NCBI GenBank assembly: GCA_002314715.1
Contig: DCGY01000006.1
Coordinates: 1 to 31,293 of the forward strand
From: Lachnospiraceae bacterium UBA1766
GTDB taxonomy: Bacteria; Bacillota; Clostridia; Lachnospirales; Lachnospiraceae
Reading direction: 5' to 3'
Length of the DNA: 31,293 nucleotides
Shown here in pieces: positions 23,175 through 30,366 of this stretch. Each line of letters opens with the position of its first letter. The first letter of the stretch is position 1. Under the pieces are notes generated by a model. It was not told the origin of the DNA. It was given only the letters and a program-made list of their open reading frames with translations, and did not search any database. Made by a program: the position numbers and the translations under genes.

Positions 23175-24956
23175 ATGCTTCGAAAGTTCAATTTCTACAT
23201 CAATCGAATAAAGGCCGGTCGTCTGCAGGAAATACAAAGACAAACCAAGTGGATTTATACGTATGTCCGCAAGTACTGGGGGATTATGATCTTTTATACA
23301 CTTCTTGGATTTGTGGGGACCGGAGTGGCGCTTCTAACCAGCTGGTATTCCAAGAATATGGTGGATATTATTACGGGTCATCAGACGGGAGAAGTGGTAA
23401 AGACCTTTCTCATAATGATTTCCCTGGCAGTTGGTACCATGATTGTGAACCAGATTTCCGATTATGTGGCCGGATATGTCAGCATGAAGGTGGATGCGGA
23501 AATCAAAGCCGATATTTTTGAAAAAATACTGGTGACGGATTGGGAGTCTTTGACCAACTACCATACCGGGGATCTTCTTAACAGGTGGAGCTTTGATGCC
23601 TCCAATATATCTTCCGGCGTGTTGAGCTTTATTCCCAGTCTTCTCATTAATTTGTTTCATTTTTGTGCTGCTTTTGCCATGGTTTTGGTGAACGACTGGA
23701 CATTCGCGGCGTTTGCCTTTCTGGGAATGCCGGTGAGTCTTGCACTGTCCAAGACACTAATGAAGAGAATGGTCAATAACAACAAGCGAAGCGCGGCCAT
23801 GGGAGCGAAAATGTCCGGATTTAACCAGGAAACCTTTTCGAATGTACAGACGATAAAAGCTTTCTCGCTGATTCATTTATATGTGGAACGATTAAAGCAG
23901 CTGCAAAACGAATATATCACGATGCGACTGGATTTTCGTAAGATGTCCATTTGGTCATCGCTTCTACTTTCTACCGTGGGAATGGTGGTTTCCTATTTTG
24001 CCTATGGATGGGGAATATACCGTGTATGGACAGGAGCAATTACCTACGGCTCCATGACTATGTTTCTGGGATTGTCCGGGAACCTGACTTCTACTTTGAA
24101 TACATTGACCGGTTTTATTCCGTCGGCCATATCGTTGACCACATCTGCAGGTCGTCTGATGGACATTTTAGAAATGCCTCGGGAAGATTACAGTAAAGAG
24201 ACACAGGCAGATGCGTTTTTGGAACAGACCCAAAACAAAGGAATCAGCTTGTATATGGAGCATGTATCCTATCGTTATCACTCCGGCACAGAGGTGTTTC
24301 GGGATGCCTCCCTGGAGGCACATCCCCATGAAATCATTGCCTTGGTGGGACCTTCCGGAGAAGGCAAAACTACCATGCTCCGTTTACTGTTATCGCTGAT
24401 GAAGCCTCAGGAAGGCGCAGGGTATTTGTGCACGGGAGAAGAAAAGCCGGATAAGGGAGGAGAAAACATGGAAATGTCACCCTCAACCCGTAAACTGTTT
24501 GCTTACGTGCCACAGGGCAATACCATGTTCTCCGGTACCATAGCAGAAAATATGCGGAATGTAAAACCGGATGCAACAGACGAAGAAATAAGAGAATGTT
24601 TGCAATTAGCTTGTGCATGGGAATTTATAGAAAAATTGCCTTTGGGGATTCAGAGTGAAATAAAAGAACGAGGAGGCGGTTTCTCGGAAGGACAGGCACA
24701 GCGTTTGTCGATAGCCAGAGCTTTACTTCGAAAGGCCCCGATTTTGCTTTTGGATGAAGCCACATCCGCGTTGGATGTAGCCACCGAGAGAAGGGTTTTG
24801 AATAATATTATGGAAGACCGATATCCAAGAACCTGCATTGTTACGACCCACAGACCTACGGTGTTAAGCGCCTGTACCAGAGTTTATGGAATTCGTGAGA
24901 AGAAATGTATTGTACTTGAACAGGAAGAAATCAAAAAAATGGTGGATGAGTTCTAG
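23175..24956 (+). CDS. ABC transporter with fused membrane and ATP-binding domains, peptide-exporter-like
   Basis: The 593-residue half-transporter has an N-terminal membrane domain of six helices (about residues 35-325) and a C-terminal ATPase domain (about 355-593). ATPase motifs are Walker A GPSGEGKTT (392-400), Q-loop YVPQ (444-447), signature FSEGQ (503-507, a variant of LSGGQ), Walker B ILLLDE (523-528) and switch H559 in VTTHRP. It should act as a homodimeric exporter of peptides or lipids. There is no C39 leader-peptidase domain at the N terminus, so any leader would be removed by another enzyme, for example the S26-type peptidase encoded at 26.2 kb. The gene meets the convergent HprK-like gene with one base between their stops. 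Confidence 0.93.
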   Translation: MLRKFNFYINRIKAGRLQEIQRQTKWIYTYVRKYWGIMIFYTLLGFVGTGVALLTSWYSKNMVDIITGHQTGEVVKTFLIMISLAVGTMIVNQISDYVAGYVSMKVDAEIKADIFEKILVTDWESLTNYHTGDLLNRWSFDASNISSGVLSFIPSLLINLFHFCAAFAMVLVNDWTFAAFAFLGMPVSLALSKTLMKRMVNNNKRSAAMGAKMSGFNQETFSNVQTIKAFSLIHLYVERLKQLQNEYITMRLDFRKMSIWSSLLLSTVGMVVSYFAYGWGIYRVWTGAITYGSMTMFLGLSGNLTSTLNTLTGFIPSAISLTTSAGRLMDILEMPREDYSKETQADAFLEQTQNKGISLYMEHVSYRYHSGTEVFRDASLEAHPHEIIALVGPSGEGKTTMLRLLLSLMKPQEGAGYLCTGEEKPDKGGENMEMSPSTRKLFAYVPQGNTMFSGTIAENMRNVKPDATDEEIRECLQLACAWEFIEKLPLGIQSEIKERGGGFSEGQAQRLSIARALLRKAPILLLDEATSALDVATERRVLNNIMEDRYPRTCIVTTHRPTVLSACTRVYGIREKKCIVLEQEEIKKMVDEF

Positions 24957-24957
24957 T

Positions 24958-26106
24958 TTATAACAGTGTCTGATCTATTTTTTGCTTTATAACTTCACAA
25001 GCCTTTGGACTTTTGGTGCAGTTTAATTTACACACCAAAACTTCAGAGGCTATTTTTTCGGTCAAAGAGAGGGTGCGGTCAAATTGTTCCTGTGTCCAAT
25101 TGGGAGAAATCAGTCGCTGATTTACCTGAAGAATTCGCTGATCCTTGGAAAGCTCTACGATAGAATCTTCCAAGGCACGTTGTAACAAAATGATGCCTCC
25201 CAAAGGGAAGCATTTGGTCGTATAGATTCCGGAGGTTCCGCACCAGGGGGTTCCGAAAACGGTAGGTTGGTCGTTCTGAAAACCCAGTAGGTTTAAATCG
25301 CCGTTTAATACGGGAGTGTTACAGAGTTCCTTCCATAGCATAACATGGGTAGACTTGCCCATACCGGAATGCCCCGAAAAAAGCCATGCCCGATCCTTAT
25401 AAAGAATTGATGCGGAATGCAGCATGATGAGATCATGCTTTAGTGCTAAATACAAAAAGGCATAGCGAATGCCATAAAACAACTCCTCCTGAAGGATGGA
25501 ATTTACGGGCGGTTCACAAAATAAACTACAAACGGAAGCGTCTTTTGAAATTTCCATTTCCCGGAATTGTTTGTTTACAGGGAATTGAAGACGAAAGGAC
25601 ATGTCATTTTCATAAATATCCAATTGTTGGTTGCGAAGAATCAGAGTGCTTCCGATCGGATCCCCGGGATGTTTCATTTCCACACGAAGAAGCAGGTCCG
25701 GATTTTGAAGTGGAGATTCCTTCGCAAAATCATACAAGGAGGAGCAGAAAGCATCCTTCGGACCATCCAAACGAAGAAGAAGGCCTGCAATTGATATGGA
25801 CAGAGAGGTGTGGGATGGGGCAATGAGGGAATCGGAAAGAATCAGGTTTTTACAAATCAAATCCCGAAGGAGAATGTGAATATCTGTTCGAACTTCCAAG
25901 ATTTCTTCCGGTGGAATATCGTAATATGCAATGCAGGAATCAATGACTTCTTCTTCAGAGCAGTCTTTTGCCAATAAGTCCCAGATATATGCCACGGTTT
26001 CATTGATGGAAACACCGCGCAATTGATTGGCAATTTCCTGACCATAGGGAAGTAAATAATTTTGACCATGAATGATACGCTGAATAACCTGTGGATTTCT
26101 ATGCAT
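24958..26106 (-). CDS. PqqD-like domain fused to an HPr-kinase-like P-loop domain
   Basis: The 382-residue protein has an N-terminal PqqD-like part (about residues 15-92: GVSINETVAYIWDLLAKDCS, the PqqD core, then an all-helical tail RTDIHILLRDLI). A divergent linker domain follows (about 95-215), then an HprK-like kinase domain (about 218-382). The latter has H230 in MLHSASI, Walker A GHSGMGKST (245-253), NGD (268-270) and FGTPWCGTSG (284-293). HprK-like proteins of this kind occur beside PqqD and nucleotidyltransferase genes in RiPP clusters; the paeninodin-type kinase phosphorylates the peptide's terminal Ser. Here leader binding and phosphorylation may be combined in one chain, which is inference. 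The start is supported by AAGGAGA five bases before the ATG. True HPr kinase (carbon control) is unlikely because of the PqqD domain. Confidence 0.85.
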   Translation of the reverse strand: MHRNPQVIQRIIHGQNYLLPYGQEIANQLRGVSINETVAYIWDLLAKDCSEEEVIDSCIAYYDIPPEEILEVRTDIHILLRDLICKNLILSDSLIAPSHTSLSISIAGLLLRLDGPKDAFCSSLYDFAKESPLQNPDLLLRVEMKHPGDPIGSTLILRNQQLDIYENDMSFRLQFPVNKQFREMEISKDASVCSLFCEPPVNSILQEELFYGIRYAFLYLALKHDLIMLHSASILYKDRAWLFSGHSGMGKSTHVMLWKELCNTPVLNGDLNLLGFQNDQPTVFGTPWCGTSGIYTTKCFPLGGIILLQRALEDSIVELSKDQRILQVNQRLISPNWTQEQFDRTLSLTEKIASEVLVCKLNCTKSPKACEVIKQKIDQTLL

Positions 26107-26153
26107 GGAATTCTCCTTGAAAATGTGTTCTTTTCTGAAATGTTGCCCAACTC

Positions 26154-26186
26154 ATTATAGCATTTTGGTCAAAAAAATGCTATAAA
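26154..26186. promoter_or_regulatory. Palindromic divergent promoter region between the HprK-like and S26 peptidase genes
   Basis: The inverted repeat TATAGCATTT (26156-26165) / AAATGCTATA (26175-26184), with a nine-base centre, holds an extended -10 on each strand. These are TGCTATAAA at 26178-26186 on the plus strand and TGCTATAAT (reverse complement of 26154-26162) on the minus strand. Neither has a good -35 at 17 bases, which fits activator-dependent or extended -10 promoters. The two would compete for polymerase, and the palindrome is also a natural operator. Confidence 0.65.
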
Positions 26187-26212
26187 GTTTATAGGAAGAA
26201 AGGGGGTACGGT

Positions 26213-26686
26213 ATGAATCAGACGAAAAATCCGGAGGATTTGCTTCGAGCCGGAGAGACGATACAGTTTGCACCCACCGGCTTTAGTATGTATCCTTTTT
26301 TAAATCCCCAAAAAGGGGACCAGGTTATTGTGGAACCCGTAGATCCCGGTATGATAAAACGTGGAGATGTGGTTTTGTACAGGCGCCCGGGGGAAGTGGG
26401 ACATGTGGATGCCAATGGCTTTGAAATGGGGATACTGGTGCTTCACAGAGTCTGGAAAATTGAAAAGAATTCGTTTTATTTTGTGGGAGACAATCAACAG
26501 AAGATAGAGGGCCCTGTTGCTCCAAAGCAGATTGTGGGAAGAATGTGTGCAACAGTTCGAGGAGGAAAGGAACAATCGGTGGATGCACCCGGATATGCAT
26601 TAAAGGCGAAAATATGGCTATATCTAAGACCTTTTCGTGGTTCGATTTCACGTTTCGTAGCAAAAATAAAAAAGAGCATAAAATAA
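26213..26686 (+). CDS. Soluble S24/S26-family peptidase (S26B/SipW-like Ser-His type)
   Basis: The 157-residue protein has the signal-peptidase core: APTGFSMYPFL with nucleophile S25, KRGDVVLYRR (49-58), LVLHRVWKIE with H78 in the position used by SipW/ER-type enzymes (Ser-His dyad), and YFVGDNQQ (GDN 92-94). It has no N-terminal membrane anchor; the C-terminal part (about 130-157) is basic and may be peripheral or a weak membrane helix (AKIWLYLRPFRG). The substrate is not known. The peptide encoded at 22.65 kb, with its AASG-C junction, is a candidate. RBS AAGGGGG precedes the ATG. The 3' end is shared with a bidirectional terminator. Confidence 0.85.
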   Translation: MNQTKNPEDLLRAGETIQFAPTGFSMYPFLNPQKGDQVIVEPVDPGMIKRGDVVLYRRPGEVGHVDANGFEMGILVLHRVWKIEKNSFYFVGDNQQKIEGPVAPKQIVGRMCATVRGGKEQSVDAPGYALKAKIWLYLRPFRGSISRFVAKIKKSIK

Positions 26687-26733
26687 AGCCTTTCAAAACT
26701 TCCATATCGGGTGGAACTTTGAAGGGCTTTTTT
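26685..26733. terminator. Bidirectional terminator between the S26 peptidase and radical-SAM genes
   Basis: AAGCCTTTCAAAACTTCCA at 26686-26704 pairs imperfectly with TGGAACTTTGAAGGGCTT at 26712-26729. The plus-strand side ends in TTTTTT (26727-26733) and the minus-strand side in a run of T (complement of AAAATAAA just left of the stem). It can end both converging genes. Confidence 0.85.
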
Positions 26734-27691
26734 ATAGGATTCCTTCCCCGTCGAATAAAGGGATAAAGCTTTCCTTGGCGGTTTCGCCCTCCTGGATAAA
26801 TCCATTTTCGATGCCCAGTCGGGTAGCGAAGGAAAGAATTTTTTCGTATTCCGAAGGAGTCAACCGCTGCAGTAGCTGGGGATATAATGACACAGGTGTC
26901 ACATTGTCTGTCTCGCTCAAATGCTCCATGGGAGTATATTGATTCATGATACTGATATAGATTTGGTTATGGTAGGTTTCATATAGATAACGAAGCACTT
27001 TCTTGGTGTCCTTTGACTGTCCGGGCAGGCATAGGTGTCGTACGATGACGCCTTTTTGCATCAGTTCGTCTGTGTCAAAAACCGGTTCTCCAACCTGACG
27101 AAACATTTCTGCAATAGCGACAGAGGCAACCGAAAAATAATTGGGAGCATGGGACAATTTCTCGGATAAGGTTTCCGACACATATTTGAAATCCGGAAGA
27201 TAAATGTCGATGAGACCCTCCAGATAGCGTAAGCTGTCTACCGATTCATAACTGCCGGTATTATACACGAAAGGGAGGGGAAAGCCTTCCTTTTTTGCTG
27301 CGTGTATTGCGGTGGCAATTTGGGGCAGATAATGAGTGGGAGTTACCAGGTTAATATTGTGGGCACCTTGTGCCAAAAGCCGGTCAAACAGAGAGCGAAG
27401 CTTCTCGGAAGAGACGGGGTAGCCGTGTTTTGCAAGGGCAATATTGTGATTCTGGCAAAAGACACACTTAAGGTTACAGCCGCTGAAAAAAATCGCACCG
27501 GAACCCTTGGTACCGCTGATGCAGGGTTCTTCCCAAAAGTGAAGGGCAGCTCTGGCGGAAAAGATTTGTGCCGGAGAGGAACAGAAGCCGTTTTGGTTAT
27601 GAATGCGGTCGGCCTTACAGTTTCTGGGGCAGATTGTGCAGTTTTTCATTTGGGCTTGCACCCAATCTTCGGTATAGATTGCTGTTTCCAT
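26732..27691 (-). CDS. PflX-type radical SAM protein (COG1313-like)
   Basis: The 319-residue protein carries the radical-SAM cluster motif GCNLKCVFCQ (C72, C76, C79), preceded by a cysteine-rich N-terminal segment NCTICPRNCKADR and NQNGFCSS. Further motifs are the SAM-binding region INLVTPTHYLP, and YLPDFKYV, all fitting the PflX/COG1313 family, a relative of pyruvate-formate-lyase activases with no firmly known substrate. The start at 27691 is chosen because GGAGAGG precedes it with good spacing; a longer reading to 27763 would run into the SRP RNA gene. It is probably not part of the peptide system, since this family is common as a single gene, but it lies beside it. Confidence 0.9.
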   Translation of the reverse strand: METAIYTEDWVQAQMKNCTICPRNCKADRIHNQNGFCSSPAQIFSARAALHFWEEPCISGTKGSGAIFFSGCNLKCVFCQNHNIALAKHGYPVSSEKLRSLFDRLLAQGAHNINLVTPTHYLPQIATAIHAAKKEGFPLPFVYNTGSYESVDSLRYLEGLIDIYLPDFKYVSETLSEKLSHAPNYFSVASVAIAEMFRQVGEPVFDTDELMQKGVIVRHLCLPGQSKDTKKVLRYLYETYHNQIYISIMNQYTPMEHLSETDNVTPVSLYPQLLQRLTPSEYEKILSFATRLGIENGFIQEGETAKESFIPLFDGEGIL

Positions 27692-27730
27692 GGATACCTC
27701 TCCGATGACATGCGTGTCATAAAATACAAA

Positions 27731-27876
27731 GACCGTACACGTGAACGAAACTCCACCCGGCACCCTTACGGCACATGGAAAATTCTACTTAGTGCTGCTT
27801 TGTTCCCAACCTGACACGGTTCGTAGACATCCATTGCGCAAGACCGAATTTCATCATTCCATCCACAATGTACGGC
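27731..27876 (-). ncRNA. ffs: Signal recognition particle RNA (small bacterial type)
   Basis: Read on the minus strand, the central part has the diagnostic SRP core: CGTGTCAGGTTGGGAACAAA followed by GCAGCACTAAG (about 27790-27820), then GTGCCGTAAGGGTGCCGGGTGG. The two ends pair (GCCGTACA at the 5' end with TGTACGGT at the 3' end), giving a closed hairpin of about 146 nucleotides. It lies directly downstream of tadA, a common arrangement in Firmicutes. The RNA joins Ffh to target membrane proteins. End positions are inferred from the closing stem. Confidence 0.9.
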
Positions 27877-27884
27877 TTTTTTAG

Positions 27885-27911
27885 TTTATAGGTTTCCCTC
27901 CGGTTTGTCAA
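27885..27911 (-). promoter_or_regulatory. Predicted promoter of the SRP RNA gene, inside the 3' end of tadA
   Basis: On the minus strand TTGACA (27911-27906) and TATAAA (27890-27885) are separated by 15 bases. The predicted start falls about at 27876, exactly the 5' base of the SRP RNA closing stem. The -35 lies in the last codons of tadA and the -10 spans its stop. Confidence 0.75.
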
Positions 27912-28416
27912 GAATAATATTTGCCTTCCTGGCTTCTTTCTCGGCTTTGTTCCGGATACGTAAATCGGTAAAGAATTCTTTTAAAATATCGCTGCATTCC
28001 TGTTCCAGAACGCCCTTTACGGTATCCACCTGGTGATTAAATTCCTTCATGTCCAAAATATTCAGAATGGAGCCGGCGCAGCCAGCTTTCGGGTTCATGC
28101 AGCCCATGACGACCTGGGGAATGCGCGCCTGAACAATAGCGCCGGCGCACATTTGGCATGGTTCCAAGGTGACATAGAGGGTGCACTCTTCCAGTCGCCA
28201 GTCGCCAATCACCTTGCTGGCCTTTTTGATGGCTGTGATTTCTGCGTGAGAAAGGGTGCTTTTGTCTGTGTTTCTGCGATTGTACCCCCGACCGATAATT
28301 TTTCCCTGGTGGACAATGACGCAGCCGATGGGAACCTCCCCTAATTTAAGCGCTTTTCTGGCCTGCTTTAAGGCTTCCCGCATATAGTGGTCCTGAATAC
28401 TGGTAATCCTTGCCAT
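27886..28416 (-). CDS. tadA: tRNA-specific adenosine deaminase TadA
   Basis: The 176-residue enzyme deaminates A34 of tRNA-Arg(ACG) to inosine in the wobble position. The zinc site is complete: HAE (H57, E59 the proton shuttle) and PCQMC (C87, C90), within a standard cytidine/deoxycytidylate deaminase fold (VPIGCVIVHQGKIIGRGYNR). The length is normal to slightly long, with a basic C-terminal tail. The start at 28416 has AAAGGAAAC upstream; a longer reading from 28620 has no family support. The SRP RNA gene follows immediately. Confidence 0.97.
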   Translation of the reverse strand: MARITSIQDHYMREALKQARKALKLGEVPIGCVIVHQGKIIGRGYNRRNTDKSTLSHAEITAIKKASKVIGDWRLEECTLYVTLEPCQMCAGAIVQARIPQVVMGCMNPKAGCAGSILNILDMKEFNHQVDTVKGVLEQECSDILKEFFTDLRIRNKAEKEARKANIILDKPEGNL

Positions 28417-28470
28417 AGAAGTTTCCTTTCTGAAAAACCGGTAGCATTCTTGCTTATTCCGATATTTGGA

Positions 28471-28499
28471 ATTATACTCTTTTGGTAAGAGAGTGTAAA
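28471..28499 (-). promoter_or_regulatory. Predicted sigma-A promoter of tadA
   Basis: On the minus strand TTTACA (28499-28494) and a perfect TATAAT (28476-28471) are 17 bases apart. The start would be near 28464, about 48 bases before the tadA ATG. Confidence 0.85.
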
Positions 28500-28559
28500 G
28501 CGCAGACACAGAGGAGAATTTGCTACGGTGTCTGTTGATATAGGAAAGAGGAAACGGGA

Positions 28560-29261
28560 ATGAAGTTCTTGGGATTGCAAAAAACAACATTATTGGATTA
28601 TCCGGGACATGTGGCGGCAACGGTTTTTACCGGCGGCTGTAATTTCCGATGTCCTTTTTGCCAAAATGGGGAGCTGGTTTTCCCCAAAGAAACTGCAGAG
28701 TGGATGGAGGAAGAAGAAATTCTGGAATTCCTGAAAAAGAGGAAGGGGATTTTGGATGGTCTGTGTATTACCGGCGGAGAACCTACCTTGCAGGAAGGGT
28801 TGATGGATTTTATCTGTGAGGTAAAGAAACTGGACTATTTGGTGAAGTTAGATACAAACGGATATCGTCCGGATGTTTTGGAGGCACTTCTCAAAGCAGA
28901 CTTGCTGGATTATGTAGCCATGGATATCAAAGGATCCCCGACAAAATATCCGAAAGCCTGCGGTCTAAATGCGCTGGAATTTGAAAAAATTCAGAAAAGT
29001 GTAGCCCTTTTAAAAGAAGGGAATATCGATTATGAATTTCGAACCACGGTGGTAAAGGAGCTTCACGAGGAGAAGGATTTTGAGGAAATCGGCCGATGGT
29101 TATGGGGAGCACCCCAATATTATCTGCAATGCTTTCGGGACAGCGAATTCGTACTTCAAAAAGGGCTGCAGGCTTTTTCCTACGAAGACCTGGAACGCAT
29201 GGCCGGGATTTGCCGAAAGTATGTGCCGGAGGTGGGAATACGCGGCATAGACGAGGGATAA
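28560..29261 (+). CDS. Anaerobic ribonucleotide reductase-activating protein-like radical SAM enzyme (NrdG2 type)
   Basis: The 233-residue protein starts MKFLGLQKTTLLDYPGHVAA and carries the radical-SAM motif GCNFRCPFCQN (C27, C31, C34). CITGGEPTLQ and VKLDTNGYRPDVL follow, together with YVAMDIKG. This matches the NrdG2-like activase family (TIGR02495 style), which generates the glycyl radical on class III ribonucleotide reductase. The NrdD partner is not in the window. The ATG at 28560 follows GAAAGAGGAAACGGGA. It is divergently transcribed from tadA. Confidence 0.92.
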   Translation: MKFLGLQKTTLLDYPGHVAATVFTGGCNFRCPFCQNGELVFPKETAEWMEEEEILEFLKKRKGILDGLCITGGEPTLQEGLMDFICEVKKLDYLVKLDTNGYRPDVLEALLKADLLDYVAMDIKGSPTKYPKACGLNALEFEKIQKSVALLKEGNIDYEFRTTVVKELHEEKDFEEIGRWLWGAPQYYLQCFRDSEFVLQKGLQAFSYEDLERMAGICRKYVPEVGIRGIDEG

Positions 29262-29329
29262 ACACACCCGAGTTCGACAGGCCCTCTTCGTAGAAAGCAG
29301 TCTGCAAGCTTTTTGTTTGCGAAGAAGAA

Positions 29330-30328
29330 TCAGAGCACGTTATTTGGCAGAGTAGAAAGTTCTTTTCCTGCCATGAAATCGGTGGCATTTTGTAATGTGG
29401 TATCCGCAATGTTTTTCAGAGCTTCCTTGGTAAAAAAGCCCTGATGGGAGGTAATCATCACATTGGGGAAGGATAGAAGTCTGGCGGTAGTGGAGTTTTC
29501 CAGGATTTCCTCGGAACGATCCTCGAAAACGTTTTTGGATTCTTCCTCATATACGTCTAAACCTACGCCGGCAAATTTATGCATACGGATTCCTTCAATC
29601 AGGTCTTCCGTTTTTACCAGGGCGCCCCGGGAGGTATTTACCAATATGACACCGTCCTTCATTTTGCGAATCGATTCGATATTTACCATGTGATAGGTGC
29701 TGTCCATGAGAGGGCAGTGAAGAGATATCAAATCGGCATTGGCCAGTACTTCATCCAGGGAGACATATTCCACGATATCCTTGAGAGAAGGGTTTTCATA
29801 CACATCGTAAGCCAGAACACGCATGCCGAAGCCTTTGCAAATCCGACACATGGCCGCGCCGATTTTACCGGTACCGATGATGCCGGCGGTTTTTTGGTGG
29901 AAATTAAAGCCCATAAGACCACTGAGGCTGAAATCGTTCTCGCGGACCTTATTATAGGCTTTATATAATCGACGGTTACAGGCCAGAGCAAGGGCCATGG
30001 CATGTTCGGCTACCGCTTCGGGAGAATATCCCGGAACACGCAAAACCCCAAATCCCAGCTCCTTGGCTTTCTTAAGGTCTACATTGTTGAAACCGGCGCA
30101 GCGAAGTAAAATCAGGGAAACTCCTTTCGAATGAAGCACATCCAAAGTGTCGGCACAGATGTCGGAGCTTACGAATGCGCAGACCGCGTCATAGCCCTTG
30201 GCAAGGGAGGCGGTTCGGGGATCCAGATCCGGTTTGATAAAGTCAATGGAGATATCCTTAAAGTCTTTTTTTGCGGCTTCAAAGGATTCTTCGTCATAAG
30301 TTTTTGCATCATAGAATAAGATTTTCAT
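29330..30328 (-). CDS. D-lactate dehydrogenase (D-2-hydroxyacid dehydrogenase family)
   Basis: The 332-residue enzyme has the D-isomer-specific 2-hydroxyacid dehydrogenase fold. The NAD-binding motif is GTGKIG (152-157) with the NAD-selective acidic residue D175. Catalytic R234 (NTSRGALV), E263 (DVYEEE) and H295 (TSHQGFF) are all present. It reduces pyruvate to D-lactate with NADH during fermentation. The length and the N-terminal MKILFYDAKTYD match fermentative D-LDH (LdhA-like) better than hydroxypyruvate reductases. AAAGGAAAG precedes the ATG. Confidence 0.93.
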   Translation of the reverse strand: MKILFYDAKTYDEESFEAAKKDFKDISIDFIKPDLDPRTASLAKGYDAVCAFVSSDICADTLDVLHSKGVSLILLRCAGFNNVDLKKAKELGFGVLRVPGYSPEAVAEHAMALALACNRRLYKAYNKVRENDFSLSGLMGFNFHQKTAGIIGTGKIGAAMCRICKGFGMRVLAYDVYENPSLKDIVEYVSLDEVLANADLISLHCPLMDSTYHMVNIESIRKMKDGVILVNTSRGALVKTEDLIEGIRMHKFAGVGLDVYEEESKNVFEDRSEEILENSTTARLLSFPNVMITSHQGFFTKEALKNIADTTLQNATDFMAGKELSTLPNNVL

Positions 30329-30366
30329 GGTGATCTTTCCTTTTATTTTTCATACGAAACACAATA

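Noticed and set aside
24956..25000. Terminator between the converging exporter and HprK-like genes
   Set aside because: TTTATAAC-type repeats can be drawn but do not form a consistent GC-bearing stem with a T-run.
24958..26106. True HPr kinase/phosphorylase of carbon catabolite control
   Set aside because: The N-terminal domain is PqqD-like instead of the usual HprK N-domain, and the neighbours are peptide-export genes.
27302..27814. 170-codon plus-strand open frame over the PflX-type gene and SRP RNA
   Set aside because: It is antisense to two confident genes and shows no domain pattern.
26732..29261. The two radical-SAM genes as maturases of the peptide system
   Set aside because: Both match ordinary single-gene families (PflX-type and NrdG-type) and are separated from the system by a bidirectional terminator; neither has a SPASM-like extension.
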